NCBI RefSeq assembly: GCF_036347135.1
Contig: NZ_CP108938.1
Coordinates: 9,796,001-9,860,000 of the forward strand
DNA length: 64,000 nucleotides
Source of the DNA: Streptomyces sp. NBC_00775
GTDB lineage: Bacteria; Actinomycetota; Actinomycetes; Streptomycetales; Streptomycetaceae
Reading direction: 5' to 3'
The notes under the pieces were generated by a model. The model was given only the letters and a program-made list of their open reading frames with translations. It had not been told where the DNA came from and did not search any database. Each line of letters opens with the position of its first letter. Position 1 is the first letter of the stretch. This document shows positions 8,452-17,058 of this stretch, piece after piece. The translations under genes were made by a program, and so were the position numbers.

Positions 8452-9432
8452 GTGCGCATCGCCGTCACCGGATCGATCGCGACCGACCATCTCATGACCT
8501 TTCCCGGACGCTTCGCCGAGCAGCTGATGAGCGAGCACCTGGAGAAGGTGTCGTTGTCGTTCCTCGCCGACACACTGGAGATCAGGCGCGGCGGAGTGGC
8601 CGCCAACATCTCCGTGGGCCTCGGACGGCTCGGACTCACCCCGGTCCTGGTGGGCGCGGCCGGCGTCGACTTCGCCGAGTACCGCGACTGGCTGCGTGCG
8701 GGCGGCGTCGACACCGAGTCGGTGCGGGTGAGCGCGACCCGGCACACGGCCCGCTTCGTGTGCACCACCGACGCCGACCAGAACCAGATCGCCACCTTCT
8801 ACGCCGGGGCGATGGCGGAGGCACGCGAGATCGCCCTGGCGAGCGTCGTCCGACGCGTCGGCGGGCTCGGCCTGGTGATGGTCGGGCCCGACGATCCCGA
8901 GGCGATGCTCCAGCACACCGACGCCTGCCGGGAACTCGGCCTGGATTTCGCGGCCGACCCCTCGCAGCAACTCGCCCGGCTGGGACGGGAGGAGACCCGG
9001 CGCCTCGTCGACGGGGCCCGCTTCCTGTTCACCAATGCCTACGAGGCGGCCCTGATCCAGGAGCGCACCGGCTGGACCACCCCGGACATCCTTGAGCGGG
9101 TGGGCAGCTGGATCGTCACGCACGGCGCGGAGGGCGTGACCGTCTCCCGCGCCGGCCGGCCGAAGCTGCGGATCCCCGCCGTCGAGGCCGCCGACATCGT
9201 GGACCCGACCGGCGCCGGAGACGGCTTCCGCGCCGGCTTCCTCGCGGGCACCTCCTGGGGATGGCCGCACGAACGGGCCGCCCAACTCGGCTGCGCGCTG
9301 GCGACGTTGGTGCTCGAGTCCCTCGGCACGCAGGAGTACAAGCTGTCCACCGCCGATCTGCACCTGAGGATCGAGGAGGCCTACGGGCCCGCGGCGGCCG
9401 CCGAGATCACCCATGACCTGGAGAGGCGATGA
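8452..9432 (+). CDS. PfkB-family kinase, probable adenosine kinase
   Basis: A 326-residue ribokinase-fold protein, starting at GTG 8452 behind AGGAGA. It has the N-terminal 'GGVAANISVGLGRLG' substrate motif and the C-terminal PfkB signature 'VDPTGAGDGFRAGFLAG' with the catalytic Asp. The opening 'RIAVTGSIATDHLMTFPGRF' is characteristic of actinobacterial adenosine kinases. Between metK and a methyltransferase its likely task is removing adenosine released from S-adenosylhomocysteine, pulling methylation forward; no SAH hydrolase lies in the window. A sugar kinase role cannot be excluded. Confidence 0.85.
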   Translation: MRIAVTGSIATDHLMTFPGRFAEQLMSEHLEKVSLSFLADTLEIRRGGVAANISVGLGRLGLTPVLVGAAGVDFAEYRDWLRAGGVDTESVRVSATRHTARFVCTTDADQNQIATFYAGAMAEAREIALASVVRRVGGLGLVMVGPDDPEAMLQHTDACRELGLDFAADPSQQLARLGREETRRLVDGARFLFTNAYEAALIQERTGWTTPDILERVGSWIVTHGAEGVTVSRAGRPKLRIPAVEAADIVDPTGAGDGFRAGFLAGTSWGWPHERAAQLGCALATLVLESLGTQEYKLSTADLHLRIEEAYGPAAAAEITHDLERR

Positions 9433-10661
9433 CCATCAAAGAGTGCCGCATCTGCGGCAACCGCACCCTGCTGCCGATACTCGACCTGGGGGCGCAGGCC
9501 CTCACCGGCATCTTCCCGCGCACCCGCGACGAGGAAGTCCCCGCCGTGCCCCTCGAACTCGTCCGCTGCTCGCCCGACGGCTGCGGTCTCGTCCAGCTGC
9601 GGCACACCGCCGACTTCGGGCTGATGTACGGCGAGGGGTACGGATACCGTTCCGGGCTCGGCGAGTTCATGATCCGCCACCTCGGGAGCAAGGCCGCCCT
9701 GCTCACCGAACTCGCCGGCCTCGGCCGGGACGACCTCGTCCTCGACATCGGCAGCAACGACTCCACCCTGCTGCGCGCCTACCCGGCGGACGGTCCCACC
9801 CTCGTCGGCATCGACCCCACGGGCGAGAACTTCCGCGAGTACTACCCCGACCACGTCACGCTGATCCCCGAGTTCTTCTCCAGGGAGGCCTTCGCCGGCC
9901 ACTTCGGCAGCCGCAAGGCCAAGGTCGTCACCTCCATCGCCATGTTCTACGACCTGCCGCGCCCCCTCGACTTCATGCGGGACGTCCACGACGTCCTCGC
10001 CGACGACGGAGTGTGGCTGCTGGAACAGAGCTACATGCCGGCCATGCTCGAAGCCACCGCGTACGACGTCGTGTGCCACGAACACCTCGAGTACTACGCC
10101 CTGCGCCAGATCGAGTGGATGGCCGAGCGCACCGGACTGACCGTCATCCGCGCCGAGCTGAACGAGGTGTACGGCGGCAGCCTCTGCGTCGTCCTGGCCA
10201 AGAACCCCGGCCGGCACCGCGTCGACGAGGCCGGGATCGCCGCCATCCGCGCCCGCGAGGCCGCGCTCGGACTGGACACCATGGCTCCGTTCGAGGCGTT
10301 CGCGCACCGGGCGGTGGAATACCGCGACGGGCTGCGCGACTTCCTCGACACCTCCCGCGCGGCGGGCAAGCTGACCCTCGGATACGGGGCGTCCACCAAG
10401 GGCAACGTGATCCTCCAGTACTGCGGGATCACCGAACGGGACCTGCCGTGCATCGGCGAGGTCAACAAGGACAAGGACGGCTGCTTCACCCCCGGCACGG
10501 GGATCCCCATCGTCACCCAGGCCGAGGCCAAGTCGCGCCGCCCCGACCAACTGCTCGTGCTGCCCTGGATCTACCGGGACGGCTTCGTCGAGCGGGAGCA
10601 GGCCTACCGGGAGAGCGGCGGCAAACTGGTCTTTCCGCTGCCCGAACTCACCATCATGTGA
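9429..10661 (+). CDS. NDP-hexose C-3 methyltransferase
   Basis: A 410-residue SAM-dependent methyltransferase with the three-part layout of TylC3-type sugar C-methyltransferases: an N-terminal zinc-binding segment (Cys pattern in 'KECRICGNRTLLP' and 'VRCSPDGCGL'), a central Rossmann domain ('LVLDIGSNDSTLLRAYP', motif I), and a C-terminal methyltransf_14-like domain ('LTLGYGASTKGNVILQY'). It should methylate C-3 of an NDP-4-keto-2,6-dideoxyhexose, giving the branched axenose-type sugar. The ATG overlaps the kinase stop (ATGA). Confidence 0.9.
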   Translation: MTIKECRICGNRTLLPILDLGAQALTGIFPRTRDEEVPAVPLELVRCSPDGCGLVQLRHTADFGLMYGEGYGYRSGLGEFMIRHLGSKAALLTELAGLGRDDLVLDIGSNDSTLLRAYPADGPTLVGIDPTGENFREYYPDHVTLIPEFFSREAFAGHFGSRKAKVVTSIAMFYDLPRPLDFMRDVHDVLADDGVWLLEQSYMPAMLEATAYDVVCHEHLEYYALRQIEWMAERTGLTVIRAELNEVYGGSLCVVLAKNPGRHRVDEAGIAAIRAREAALGLDTMAPFEAFAHRAVEYRDGLRDFLDTSRAAGKLTLGYGASTKGNVILQYCGITERDLPCIGEVNKDKDGCFTPGTGIPIVTQAEAKSRRPDQLLVLPWIYRDGFVEREQAYRESGGKLVFPLPELTIM

Positions 10662-10721
10662 GCCACCGGGATTTGATCAGCGGTTGGGGTTCGCACGCGG
10701 CTCCTGCGGCACAATGAAGGC

Positions 10722-13700
10722 ATGCCAGCCGGTGCCGCCATCAGTGTGCTCGGACCGCTGCGGGTAAGCGCCCCGGACGGGACCGCCGACGTGCGCGGAG
10801 CCCGGCTGCAGACCCTCCTCGCGGTCCTGGCGCTCGCCGCGGGCCGGGAGGTGGCCCGCTCGGACCTCCTCGAAGCGCTGTGGGACGACACCCCGCCGTC
10901 CGCCCCGGACAACGCGCTCCAGGCCCTGATCTCCCGGCTCCGGCGGGCCCTGCCCGAACTCGTCGTCGAGTCGAGCCCCACCGGCTACCGGCTGGTCGTC
11001 GGGCGCGACGAGGTCGACGCGCTGCGCTTCGAATCACTCGTCCTGGCCGTCGGTGCCGCCCGCGGCGACCACGAGCGGCGCGCCGCACTACTGGGCGACG
11101 CCCTGGCACTGTGGCGCGGCCCGGCCCTGGCCGGACTGGCCCCCACACGGGTCGTACGCGCCCACGCCACCCGTCTGGAAGAGCTCAGACGGCGCGCGCG
11201 GGAGGACCGCGTCGACGCCGAGATCGCGGGCGGCGGCGGCGCCGGACTCGTCGCCGAACTCGCGGGACTGGTCTCGGAGGACCCGTTCCGGGAGAAGTTA
11301 CGCGTCCAGCTGATGCGGGCGCTCCAGGCCGCCGGCCGGCAGACCGAGGCCCTCGCCGTCTACGAGGAGGCGAGGGCCCAGCTCGTCGAGGCGTACGGAA
11401 TCGACCCCTCGGCCGAACTCCACCAGGCATATCTGGACGTCCTGCGCGGTGAAGGACCGCCGTCGTCCCAACAGCCGCTCCGGGAAACGCGGTTGCCCGT
11501 GCCGCTCACCGAACTGATCGGCAGGGAAGCCGATGTCGAACGGGTCCGGGAACTCCTGGCCCGCGCCCGGCTGGTCACCGTCGTCGGCCCCGGCGGCGTC
11601 GGCAAGACCCGGGTCGCCCTGGAGTCGGCCCGCCGTGTCGACGCCCGCGGCACCGACCGCGTCTGCCTGGTCGAACTCGCCGCCGTCACCGACCCGGTGA
11701 ACATACCCCGCACCATCCTGGACGCCACGGGCGCCGGCGAGGGCGGACTTCTCTCCGCCCCCGGATTCGAGCCCGCGCGGGGCGCCGTACTGCGCCGGCT
11801 GACGAGCCTGCTGGCCGAGGAGCACGTCCTGCTCGTCCTCGACAACTGCGAGCACCTTGCCGACAAGGTCGCCGAGACCGCCGCGGCCCTGCTCGCCCGC
11901 TGCCCCAACCTCCGTGTCCTGGCGGCCAGTCGGCAGCCCCTCGGCGTCAACGGCGAGCGACTGCACCACCTTTCCGGGCTGGCGCTGCCGCGGCGGACCG
12001 CCGACGCCCCCGACAGCCCCGCGGTACGGCTCTTCGTCGACCGCGCCACCGCCGTGCGCCCCGCCTTCGCGCTGGACGGGCACACGGCGGAGCCGGTCGT
12101 CGCGATCTGCCGCGCGCTGGACGGACTGCCGCTGGCCCTCGAACTCGCCGCAGCCCGGCTGCTGTCCCTCTCCGTCGGGCAGATCCGCGACCGCCTCGAC
12201 GACCGGTTCCGGCTCCTGGGACCCGAAGGACATCCCGCCGACGGACGGCAGCGCACCCTGCGGGCGGTGATGGACTGGAGCTGGGACCTGCTGGACGACA
12301 CCGAGCGCACCCTGGCCCGGCGGCTCGCCGTCTTCGCGGGCCGCGTCGACCTCCCGCTGATCGAGCGGGTCGTCGCCGGTGACGGACTCCCCGGCGACGA
12401 CCTCGACACCCCGCTGTCCTCACTCGTCGCCAAGTCCATCGTGCAGACGGAGGAGACCGACGGGCGCATCGGCTACCGCATGCCCGAGACCGTACGGCTC
12501 TACGCCGCCGAGCAGCTGACCGCGGCGGGCGACGAGGACAGGGCGAGACTGCGGCACGCCCAGGCGCTCCTGTCGATCGCCGAGACCGCCGAGCCGAACC
12601 TGCGCCGGATCGGACAGCCCGCCGAACTCGCCGTGCTGACCGGCCTGTTGGACGACTTCCACGCGGCCCTTCGGTGGTCCGTCGACGCCGGGCGGCCCGA
12701 ACTTCCACTGCGCCTGGTCGCCGCGCTGGAATGGTTCTGGCTGCTCAGCGGGCGGCGCGCGGAGGGCACGGAATGGACGCGCCGCGCACTCGCCGTGCCG
12801 TGCGAGACCCGGCCCAGGGAGCGGGCGATCGTCTGCACCATCGGAGGACTTCAGCACGGCGCCCTGCTCGGGCAGGAGGAAGGCGTCACGTACCTCTTCG
12901 AGGCGCTGGCCCTGATCCAGGACCTCGCCGAGGCGGAAAAGGACCACCCGGTCCTGGTGGCCGCCTCCGTCCTGGGCTCCCTCGCCTCCGGCACGCCGGA
13001 ACTGGTCAGCGAACTGCTGCGCGGACTCACCGGCCACCGCGACCCCTGGATCGGCTCGTTCGCCCGGATGCTCGGCGCCCGGATGCTCGCCAACGCCGGA
13101 CAGCCGCACGCCGCACGGGACGAACTCATCGCCGCGCTCGACGGGTTCCGTACGCTCGGCGAGCGCCTCGGACTGACGTACACGCTCACCGCGCTGGCCG
13201 AGTCCGAGAGCGCCCGCGGCGACCATGTGGGCGCGATGAGCGCGCTGGACGAGGCGCTGCGCGCGGTCACCGAGCTGGGGGTCGCCGAGGACCGGCCGAT
13301 GCTCATGGTCCGCCTCGCGGTCGAGCACGCCAGGACCGGCGGCCCCGACCGGGCCGAAGCCACTCTGGAAGAGGCCGCGGTGGAGGCGTCCCGGCTCGGC
13401 CTCGGCGAGGTGCTGGGCGTCGCCCACCACGCCCTGGGCGACCTGCGCCGCACCGCCGGCCGACCGGCCGAGGCCCGCCGGCTGCTCGACCGCGCCCTCG
13501 CCGAGGTCATGGCCCACGGTCAGGGCGTCGGCCACCGTCCCGCCGTCCTCACCAGCCAGGGACACCTGGCCGTCGCCGAAGGCCGGCTGCCCGCCGCGCT
13601 TCAGGCCTGTACGACCGCGCTGGACCTCGCCCGACAGGTCGAGGACGCCCAGTTGACGGCCCGTGTACTGGTCCTCGCCGCGGACATCGCCCTCGCCCAG

Positions 13701-13916
13701 GCCGAGCCCAAGTCCGCGGCGGTCCTCCTGCACACCGCCGCGGACGTCCGGGGCCAGCAGCTCGACGCCGACCCCGACGTCCACCGGGTGGCGCGGGCGA
13801 CGCGGCTGGCGCTCGGGGACGACCGGTACGGGGCCGCGCGGGCCGTGCCCGCGGACGAGACCGAGGCACTGATCGCGGGCCTCAGCGGACGGCTCGCACC
13901 TCCGTCGGCACGGTGA
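10722..13916 (+). CDS. Large AfsR/SARP-type transcriptional regulator with NB-ARC ATPase and TPR region
   Basis: A 1064-residue regulator. Residues 1-95 form the winged OmpR-like DNA-binding domain ('LLEALWDDTPPSAPDNALQA'), about 98-245 the bacterial transcriptional activation domain, 265-600 an NB-ARC ATPase (Walker A GPGGVGKTR with Lys295; Walker B HVLLVLDNCEH), and the rest a helical TPR-like region. Such proteins activate secondary-metabolite clusters. Codon 193 is TTA (11298-11300), so translation should depend on the bldA leucyl-tRNA. A GAAGG-like RBS precedes ATG 10722. Confidence 0.92.
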   Translation: MPAGAAISVLGPLRVSAPDGTADVRGARLQTLLAVLALAAGREVARSDLLEALWDDTPPSAPDNALQALISRLRRALPELVVESSPTGYRLVVGRDEVDALRFESLVLAVGAARGDHERRAALLGDALALWRGPALAGLAPTRVVRAHATRLEELRRRAREDRVDAEIAGGGGAGLVAELAGLVSEDPFREKLRVQLMRALQAAGRQTEALAVYEEARAQLVEAYGIDPSAELHQAYLDVLRGEGPPSSQQPLRETRLPVPLTELIGREADVERVRELLARARLVTVVGPGGVGKTRVALESARRVDARGTDRVCLVELAAVTDPVNIPRTILDATGAGEGGLLSAPGFEPARGAVLRRLTSLLAEEHVLLVLDNCEHLADKVAETAAALLARCPNLRVLAASRQPLGVNGERLHHLSGLALPRRTADAPDSPAVRLFVDRATAVRPAFALDGHTAEPVVAICRALDGLPLALELAAARLLSLSVGQIRDRLDDRFRLLGPEGHPADGRQRTLRAVMDWSWDLLDDTERTLARRLAVFAGRVDLPLIERVVAGDGLPGDDLDTPLSSLVAKSIVQTEETDGRIGYRMPETVRLYAAEQLTAAGDEDRARLRHAQALLSIAETAEPNLRRIGQPAELAVLTGLLDDFHAALRWSVDAGRPELPLRLVAALEWFWLLSGRRAEGTEWTRRALAVPCETRPRERAIVCTIGGLQHGALLGQEEGVTYLFEALALIQDLAEAEKDHPVLVAASVLGSLASGTPELVSELLRGLTGHRDPWIGSFARMLGARMLANAGQPHAARDELIAALDGFRTLGERLGLTYTLTALAESESARGDHVGAMSALDEALRAVTELGVAEDRPMLMVRLAVEHARTGGPDRAEATLEEAAVEASRLGLGEVLGVAHHALGDLRRTAGRPAEARRLLDRALAEVMAHGQGVGHRPAVLTSQGHLAVAEGRLPAALQACTTALDLARQVEDAQLTARVLVLAADIALAQAEPKSAAVLLHTAADVRGQQLDADPDVHRVARATRLALGDDRYGAARAVPADETEALIAGLSGRLAPPSAR

Positions 13917-13946
13917 GCGGGGACCGGGCGCGGACGGAGGTCCGGC

Positions 13947-15095
13947 TCAGCGGCCGACCGGCGTCGCCGCCAGCTCCGTGAGCAGGGGCACCACCGCGCT
14001 CGGCGCGGGCAGCCGGCGGATCTCGTCGGCGAGGGCCTCGGCCGCGGCGCGGTAACCGGGCGCGGACAGCACCTCCTCGACCGCCGCGCGCAGGCCCGCG
14101 GGGGACTCCTCGCGCAGGGCCGCGTCGAGGTCGAGCACCACGCCGGCACCGCGCGCCGCGATCCGCTCGCCGACCGCCGCCCACGAGGGATTCGGCTGGG
14201 CGACGATCAACTGCGGGACACCGAACGCCAGACCGGTCAGGGCGGTCCCCGCGCCGCCGTGGTGCAGCAGCGCGTCGCAGTCGCCGAGGAACAGGTCCAG
14301 CGGCACCTGCCCGGGCGCGCGCACGGCGGCGGGCAGGGCGCCCGCGTCCTGGGGCACGGCGGTGACGACCGACTCCAGATCGGATACGGCGGCCAGTTCA
14401 CGGAGCAGCGCGTCCCACACCGCGGGCTGGGTCAGCATCGGTGTCTCGCCGCCGAACGACACGCACAGTCGGCGCCCCGAACGCGGCCGCTGAGCCCAAC
14501 GGGGCGGCGTACCCGCCCCGTTGAACGGCACGAACCGCACCGGCTGCGCGGCCGACGAGTTCGTGCACTGCAGACTCGGCGGACACGGGTCGAGCACCAT
14601 CGAGGGCAGCGCCGGACCGCCGTCGACCCCGCGCAGGGCCGCCACCTCGGCGAGTGCCTCGACGGCCCGCGGAATCGACTGCGAACTGATGCGGTCGGGC
14701 CCCCAGCGGTGCACCACGGACGGGACCCGCAGCGCGGCCGCAACGATCAGACCGCTGAACTCGATCGGATCCACCAGGAGCAGATCCGGCCGCCAGTCAC
14801 GGGCGACGTCCAGATGCTCGTCCAGGACGCCGTCGACCCGCTGCCGCCAGCGTTCCTGAAGCAGTGTCCAGTCCGGCCCCGCCCCGGGCAGCCCCGAGGG
14901 CGCCGCGGAGCGACGGACGCGCCGGCCCGGCGGCTCGCTCACCACGGCCGCCGACAGCCCGGCGGCCGCCGCCCGCTCCGCCACGGGCGCGCCGCCCGCG
15001 ACCAGGACCTCGTGCCCGGCCGCCCGCAGGGCCCAGGCGACCGGCACCATCGACATCAGATGACTCGGCACCAGCGCGACGATCAGCACCCTCAT
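13947..15095 (-). CDS. Glycosyltransferase (GT1 family), first of two
   Basis: A 382-residue GT-B-fold glycosyltransferase of the kind that adds deoxysugars to polyketides. The C-terminal donor-binding signature 'DALLHHGGAGTALTGLAFGV' is clear, and the N-terminus ('VLIVALVPSHLMSMVPVAWA') fits the acceptor domain. GGGAG precedes ATG 15095. It is the last gene of the drrA-drrB-GT operon. With the GT at 24.7 kb it accounts for a disaccharide; which one adds the D-amicetose-type and which the L-axenose-type sugar cannot be settled here. Confidence 0.93.
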   Translation of the reverse strand: MRVLIVALVPSHLMSMVPVAWALRAAGHEVLVAGGAPVAERAAAAGLSAAVVSEPPGRRVRRSAAPSGLPGAGPDWTLLQERWRQRVDGVLDEHLDVARDWRPDLLLVDPIEFSGLIVAAALRVPSVVHRWGPDRISSQSIPRAVEALAEVAALRGVDGGPALPSMVLDPCPPSLQCTNSSAAQPVRFVPFNGAGTPPRWAQRPRSGRRLCVSFGGETPMLTQPAVWDALLRELAAVSDLESVVTAVPQDAGALPAAVRAPGQVPLDLFLGDCDALLHHGGAGTALTGLAFGVPQLIVAQPNPSWAAVGERIAARGAGVVLDLDAALREESPAGLRAAVEEVLSAPGYRAAAEALADEIRRLPAPSAVVPLLTELAATPVGR

Positions 15096-15107
15096 ACGTG
15101 AACTCCC

Positions 15108-15914
15108 TTACCGCTCGCGGTGATAGGCGCGCAGTGCCAGCGGGGCGAACACCACGAAGAGGACGGCCGACGCGATCAGCGTCTTCGTCACGGGTTCGCC
15201 CACCGGACCGCCGACCAGCAGACCGCGGATCGAATCGGCCAGCATGGACACCGGGTTGAGTTTCACGATCGCCTGGAGCCACCCCGGCATGGTCTCCACC
15301 TGGACGAAGGCGTCGCTGATGAAGGTCAGCGGCAGCATGATCCCGAAGGCCAGCGCCTGCACGTTCTCCGGATCCTTGGCCAGCAGCCCGGCGAGCACCG
15401 ACGCCCAGGACAGTGCGAACGAGAACACCAGGAGCAGCAGGAACATCGGGATCAGCTGACCCCAGCTCGTCTCGATCCGGAAGCTCAGCAGCATCCCGAA
15501 GGCCAGCAGCAGCACCACCGACCACACGAGCATGACGTAGTCCGCGAAGATCCTGCCGATCAGCGGTGCGGTACGGGAGATCGGCAGGCTGCGGAAGCGG
15601 TCGAAGAGCCCCTTCGTCACATCGGTGTTCATCCCGATCGCGGTGCGCGCGGTGACCAGGACGGTGCTCTGCACGATCAGCCCGGGGACCACGAACTGCA
15701 GATACGCGTGGCGTGAGCCGGCCATCTGACCCGCGAGGACGAAGGCGAACAGGAAGACGAAGATGACCGGCTGGATGCCGACCTCGACGAGCGTCTCCGG
15801 ACTGTGCTTGATCTGCACCAGCTGCCGCCAGGCGACCGTGGCACTCTGCTGCACGGCCGCGGCCGGGCCGCGGCGACGGGCCACCCGGTCCGTGGGTTCG
15901 GCGATGGTCGTCAT
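15108..15914 (-). CDS. drrB: ABC-2 type drug exporter permease (DrrB-like)
   Basis: A 268-residue permease with six predicted membrane helices and the ABC-2 signature region ('TKGLFDRFRSLPISRTAPLIGR'). It matches DrrB of daunorubicin-type exporters in length and motif. Its ATG overlaps the stop of the ATPase gene (ATGA), so subunits are made together. Expected role: export of and self-resistance to the glycosylated polyketide. Confidence 0.92.
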   Translation of the reverse strand: MTTIAEPTDRVARRRGPAAAVQQSATVAWRQLVQIKHSPETLVEVGIQPVIFVFLFAFVLAGQMAGSRHAYLQFVVPGLIVQSTVLVTARTAIGMNTDVTKGLFDRFRSLPISRTAPLIGRIFADYVMLVWSVVLLLAFGMLLSFRIETSWGQLIPMFLLLLVFSFALSWASVLAGLLAKDPENVQALAFGIMLPLTFISDAFVQVETMPGWLQAIVKLNPVSMLADSIRGLLVGGPVGEPVTKTLIASAVLFVVFAPLALRAYHRER

Positions 15915-16840
15915 ACCGGTGCTCCTGTCGTCAGCTGCTTGAACACCTCGTCGAGGCTCGGCTCGCGGATGGACAGTTCGGTGACCGCGATCCCGGCGTC
16001 GTCCAGGCGCCGTACGACCGCGTACAGGGCCGCCGTGTCGCTCACCCGGGAGGTGACGGTGTGGCCGTCGACCGCATGGCCGCCGGTCACCTCACTCACG
16101 ATGGCCGCCACCCGGTCCAGGTGCGCGCCGTCCAGCGGGCGTACCTGGAGCGTGGGCCTGCCCACCTCGCGCTTGAGGATCTCCGGCGTGCCTCGAGCCA
16201 CGACGGAGCCGTGGTCGATGACCACGATGTCGTCGGCGAGCTGGTCGGCCTCCTCCAGGTACTGCGTGGTGAGCAGGACGGTCACTCCCCGGCGCACCTC
16301 CCCGCGGATGATCTCCCACAGCTGGTCACGGGCGTTGGGGTCGAGGCCCGTCGTCGGCTCGTCCAGGAAGATCACCTTGGGGTCGCCGACCAGACAGGCC
16401 GCCAGGTCCAGACGCCTGCGCATTCCTCCGGAGTACGTCTTGGCGGTGCGGTCGCCGGCATCGGTGAGACCGAAGCGCTCCAGCAGGCTCAGCGCCGTGC
16501 GCCGGGAGTCGGCCCGCGACCGGCCGAGCAGCCGGCCCAGGAACACCAGGTTCTCGACGCCGGTCAGGGTGTCGTCGACGGAGGCGTACTGCCCCGTCAG
16601 GCCGATGATGTCGCGGATCCGGTCCGGGGCCTTCGCCACATCGTGCCCGTGGACGAAGGCCTGCCCGCCGTCCGGGCGCAGCAGAGTGGCGAGGATGCGT
16701 ACGGCCGTCGTCTTGCCGGCCCCGTTCGGACCGAGCAGGCCCAGCACGGTGCCTTGCTCGGCCGCAAGGTCCACGGAAGTGAGCGCGACCGTCTCGCCGA
16801 AGCGCTTGGCCAGGCCGACGGCCTCAATCGCGGCTGTCAC
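15911..16840 (-). CDS. drrA: ABC exporter ATPase (DrrA-like)
   Basis: A 309-residue ATPase with Walker A GPNGAGKTTA, Q-loop 'GLTGQYASVDD', signature TYSGGMRRRLD, Walker B VIFLDEPTTGLD and the H-loop region 'TTQYLEEADQLADD'. The C-terminal extension matches DrrA-type drug exporters. GTG start at 16840 with AAGGGA upstream. It pairs with the permease at 15108-15914 for antibiotic efflux. Confidence 0.94.
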   Translation of the reverse strand: MTAAIEAVGLAKRFGETVALTSVDLAAEQGTVLGLLGPNGAGKTTAVRILATLLRPDGGQAFVHGHDVAKAPDRIRDIIGLTGQYASVDDTLTGVENLVFLGRLLGRSRADSRRTALSLLERFGLTDAGDRTAKTYSGGMRRRLDLAACLVGDPKVIFLDEPTTGLDPNARDQLWEIIRGEVRRGVTVLLTTQYLEEADQLADDIVVIDHGSVVARGTPEILKREVGRPTLQVRPLDGAHLDRVAAIVSEVTGGHAVDGHTVTSRVSDTAALYAVVRRLDDAGIAVTELSIREPSLDEVFKQLTTGAPV

Positions 16841-17058
16841 AGGTCTGTTTCCCTTCTCTTTCCCTCCCCTGAGGGCAGCCCGTGGGGAGAGCCCGGGGGA
16901 GGGGGGTCGGATCGGAGGCTAGGGAGCGGCACTTACACGCGGCTGACACGGGCCTGACGCGAGTGTGGGCGGCAGCCCTCGATCGACGTTCCAGCCCCGC
17001 TTGAGTGGTGCGGGTGAGTCTGACCCGGACATTGAGGGGACCGTGCCGGGAGGCCTGC
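16841..17058. promoter_or_regulatory. Divergent promoter region with 11-bp heptamer repeats (SARP-box candidate)
   Basis: This 218-bp gap separates drrA (minus) from the acyltransferase-PKS operon (plus). On the plus strand ACGCGGCTGAC (16937-16947) is followed directly by ACGGGCCTGAC (16948-16958); read on the minus strand this is GTCAGGC-N4-GTCAGCC followed by GTAAGTG, three heptamers with an 11-bp period. Such spacing is the hallmark of SARP binding sites. The flanking stretch 16860-16915 is GA/GC rich with no other obvious element. Confidence 0.5.
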
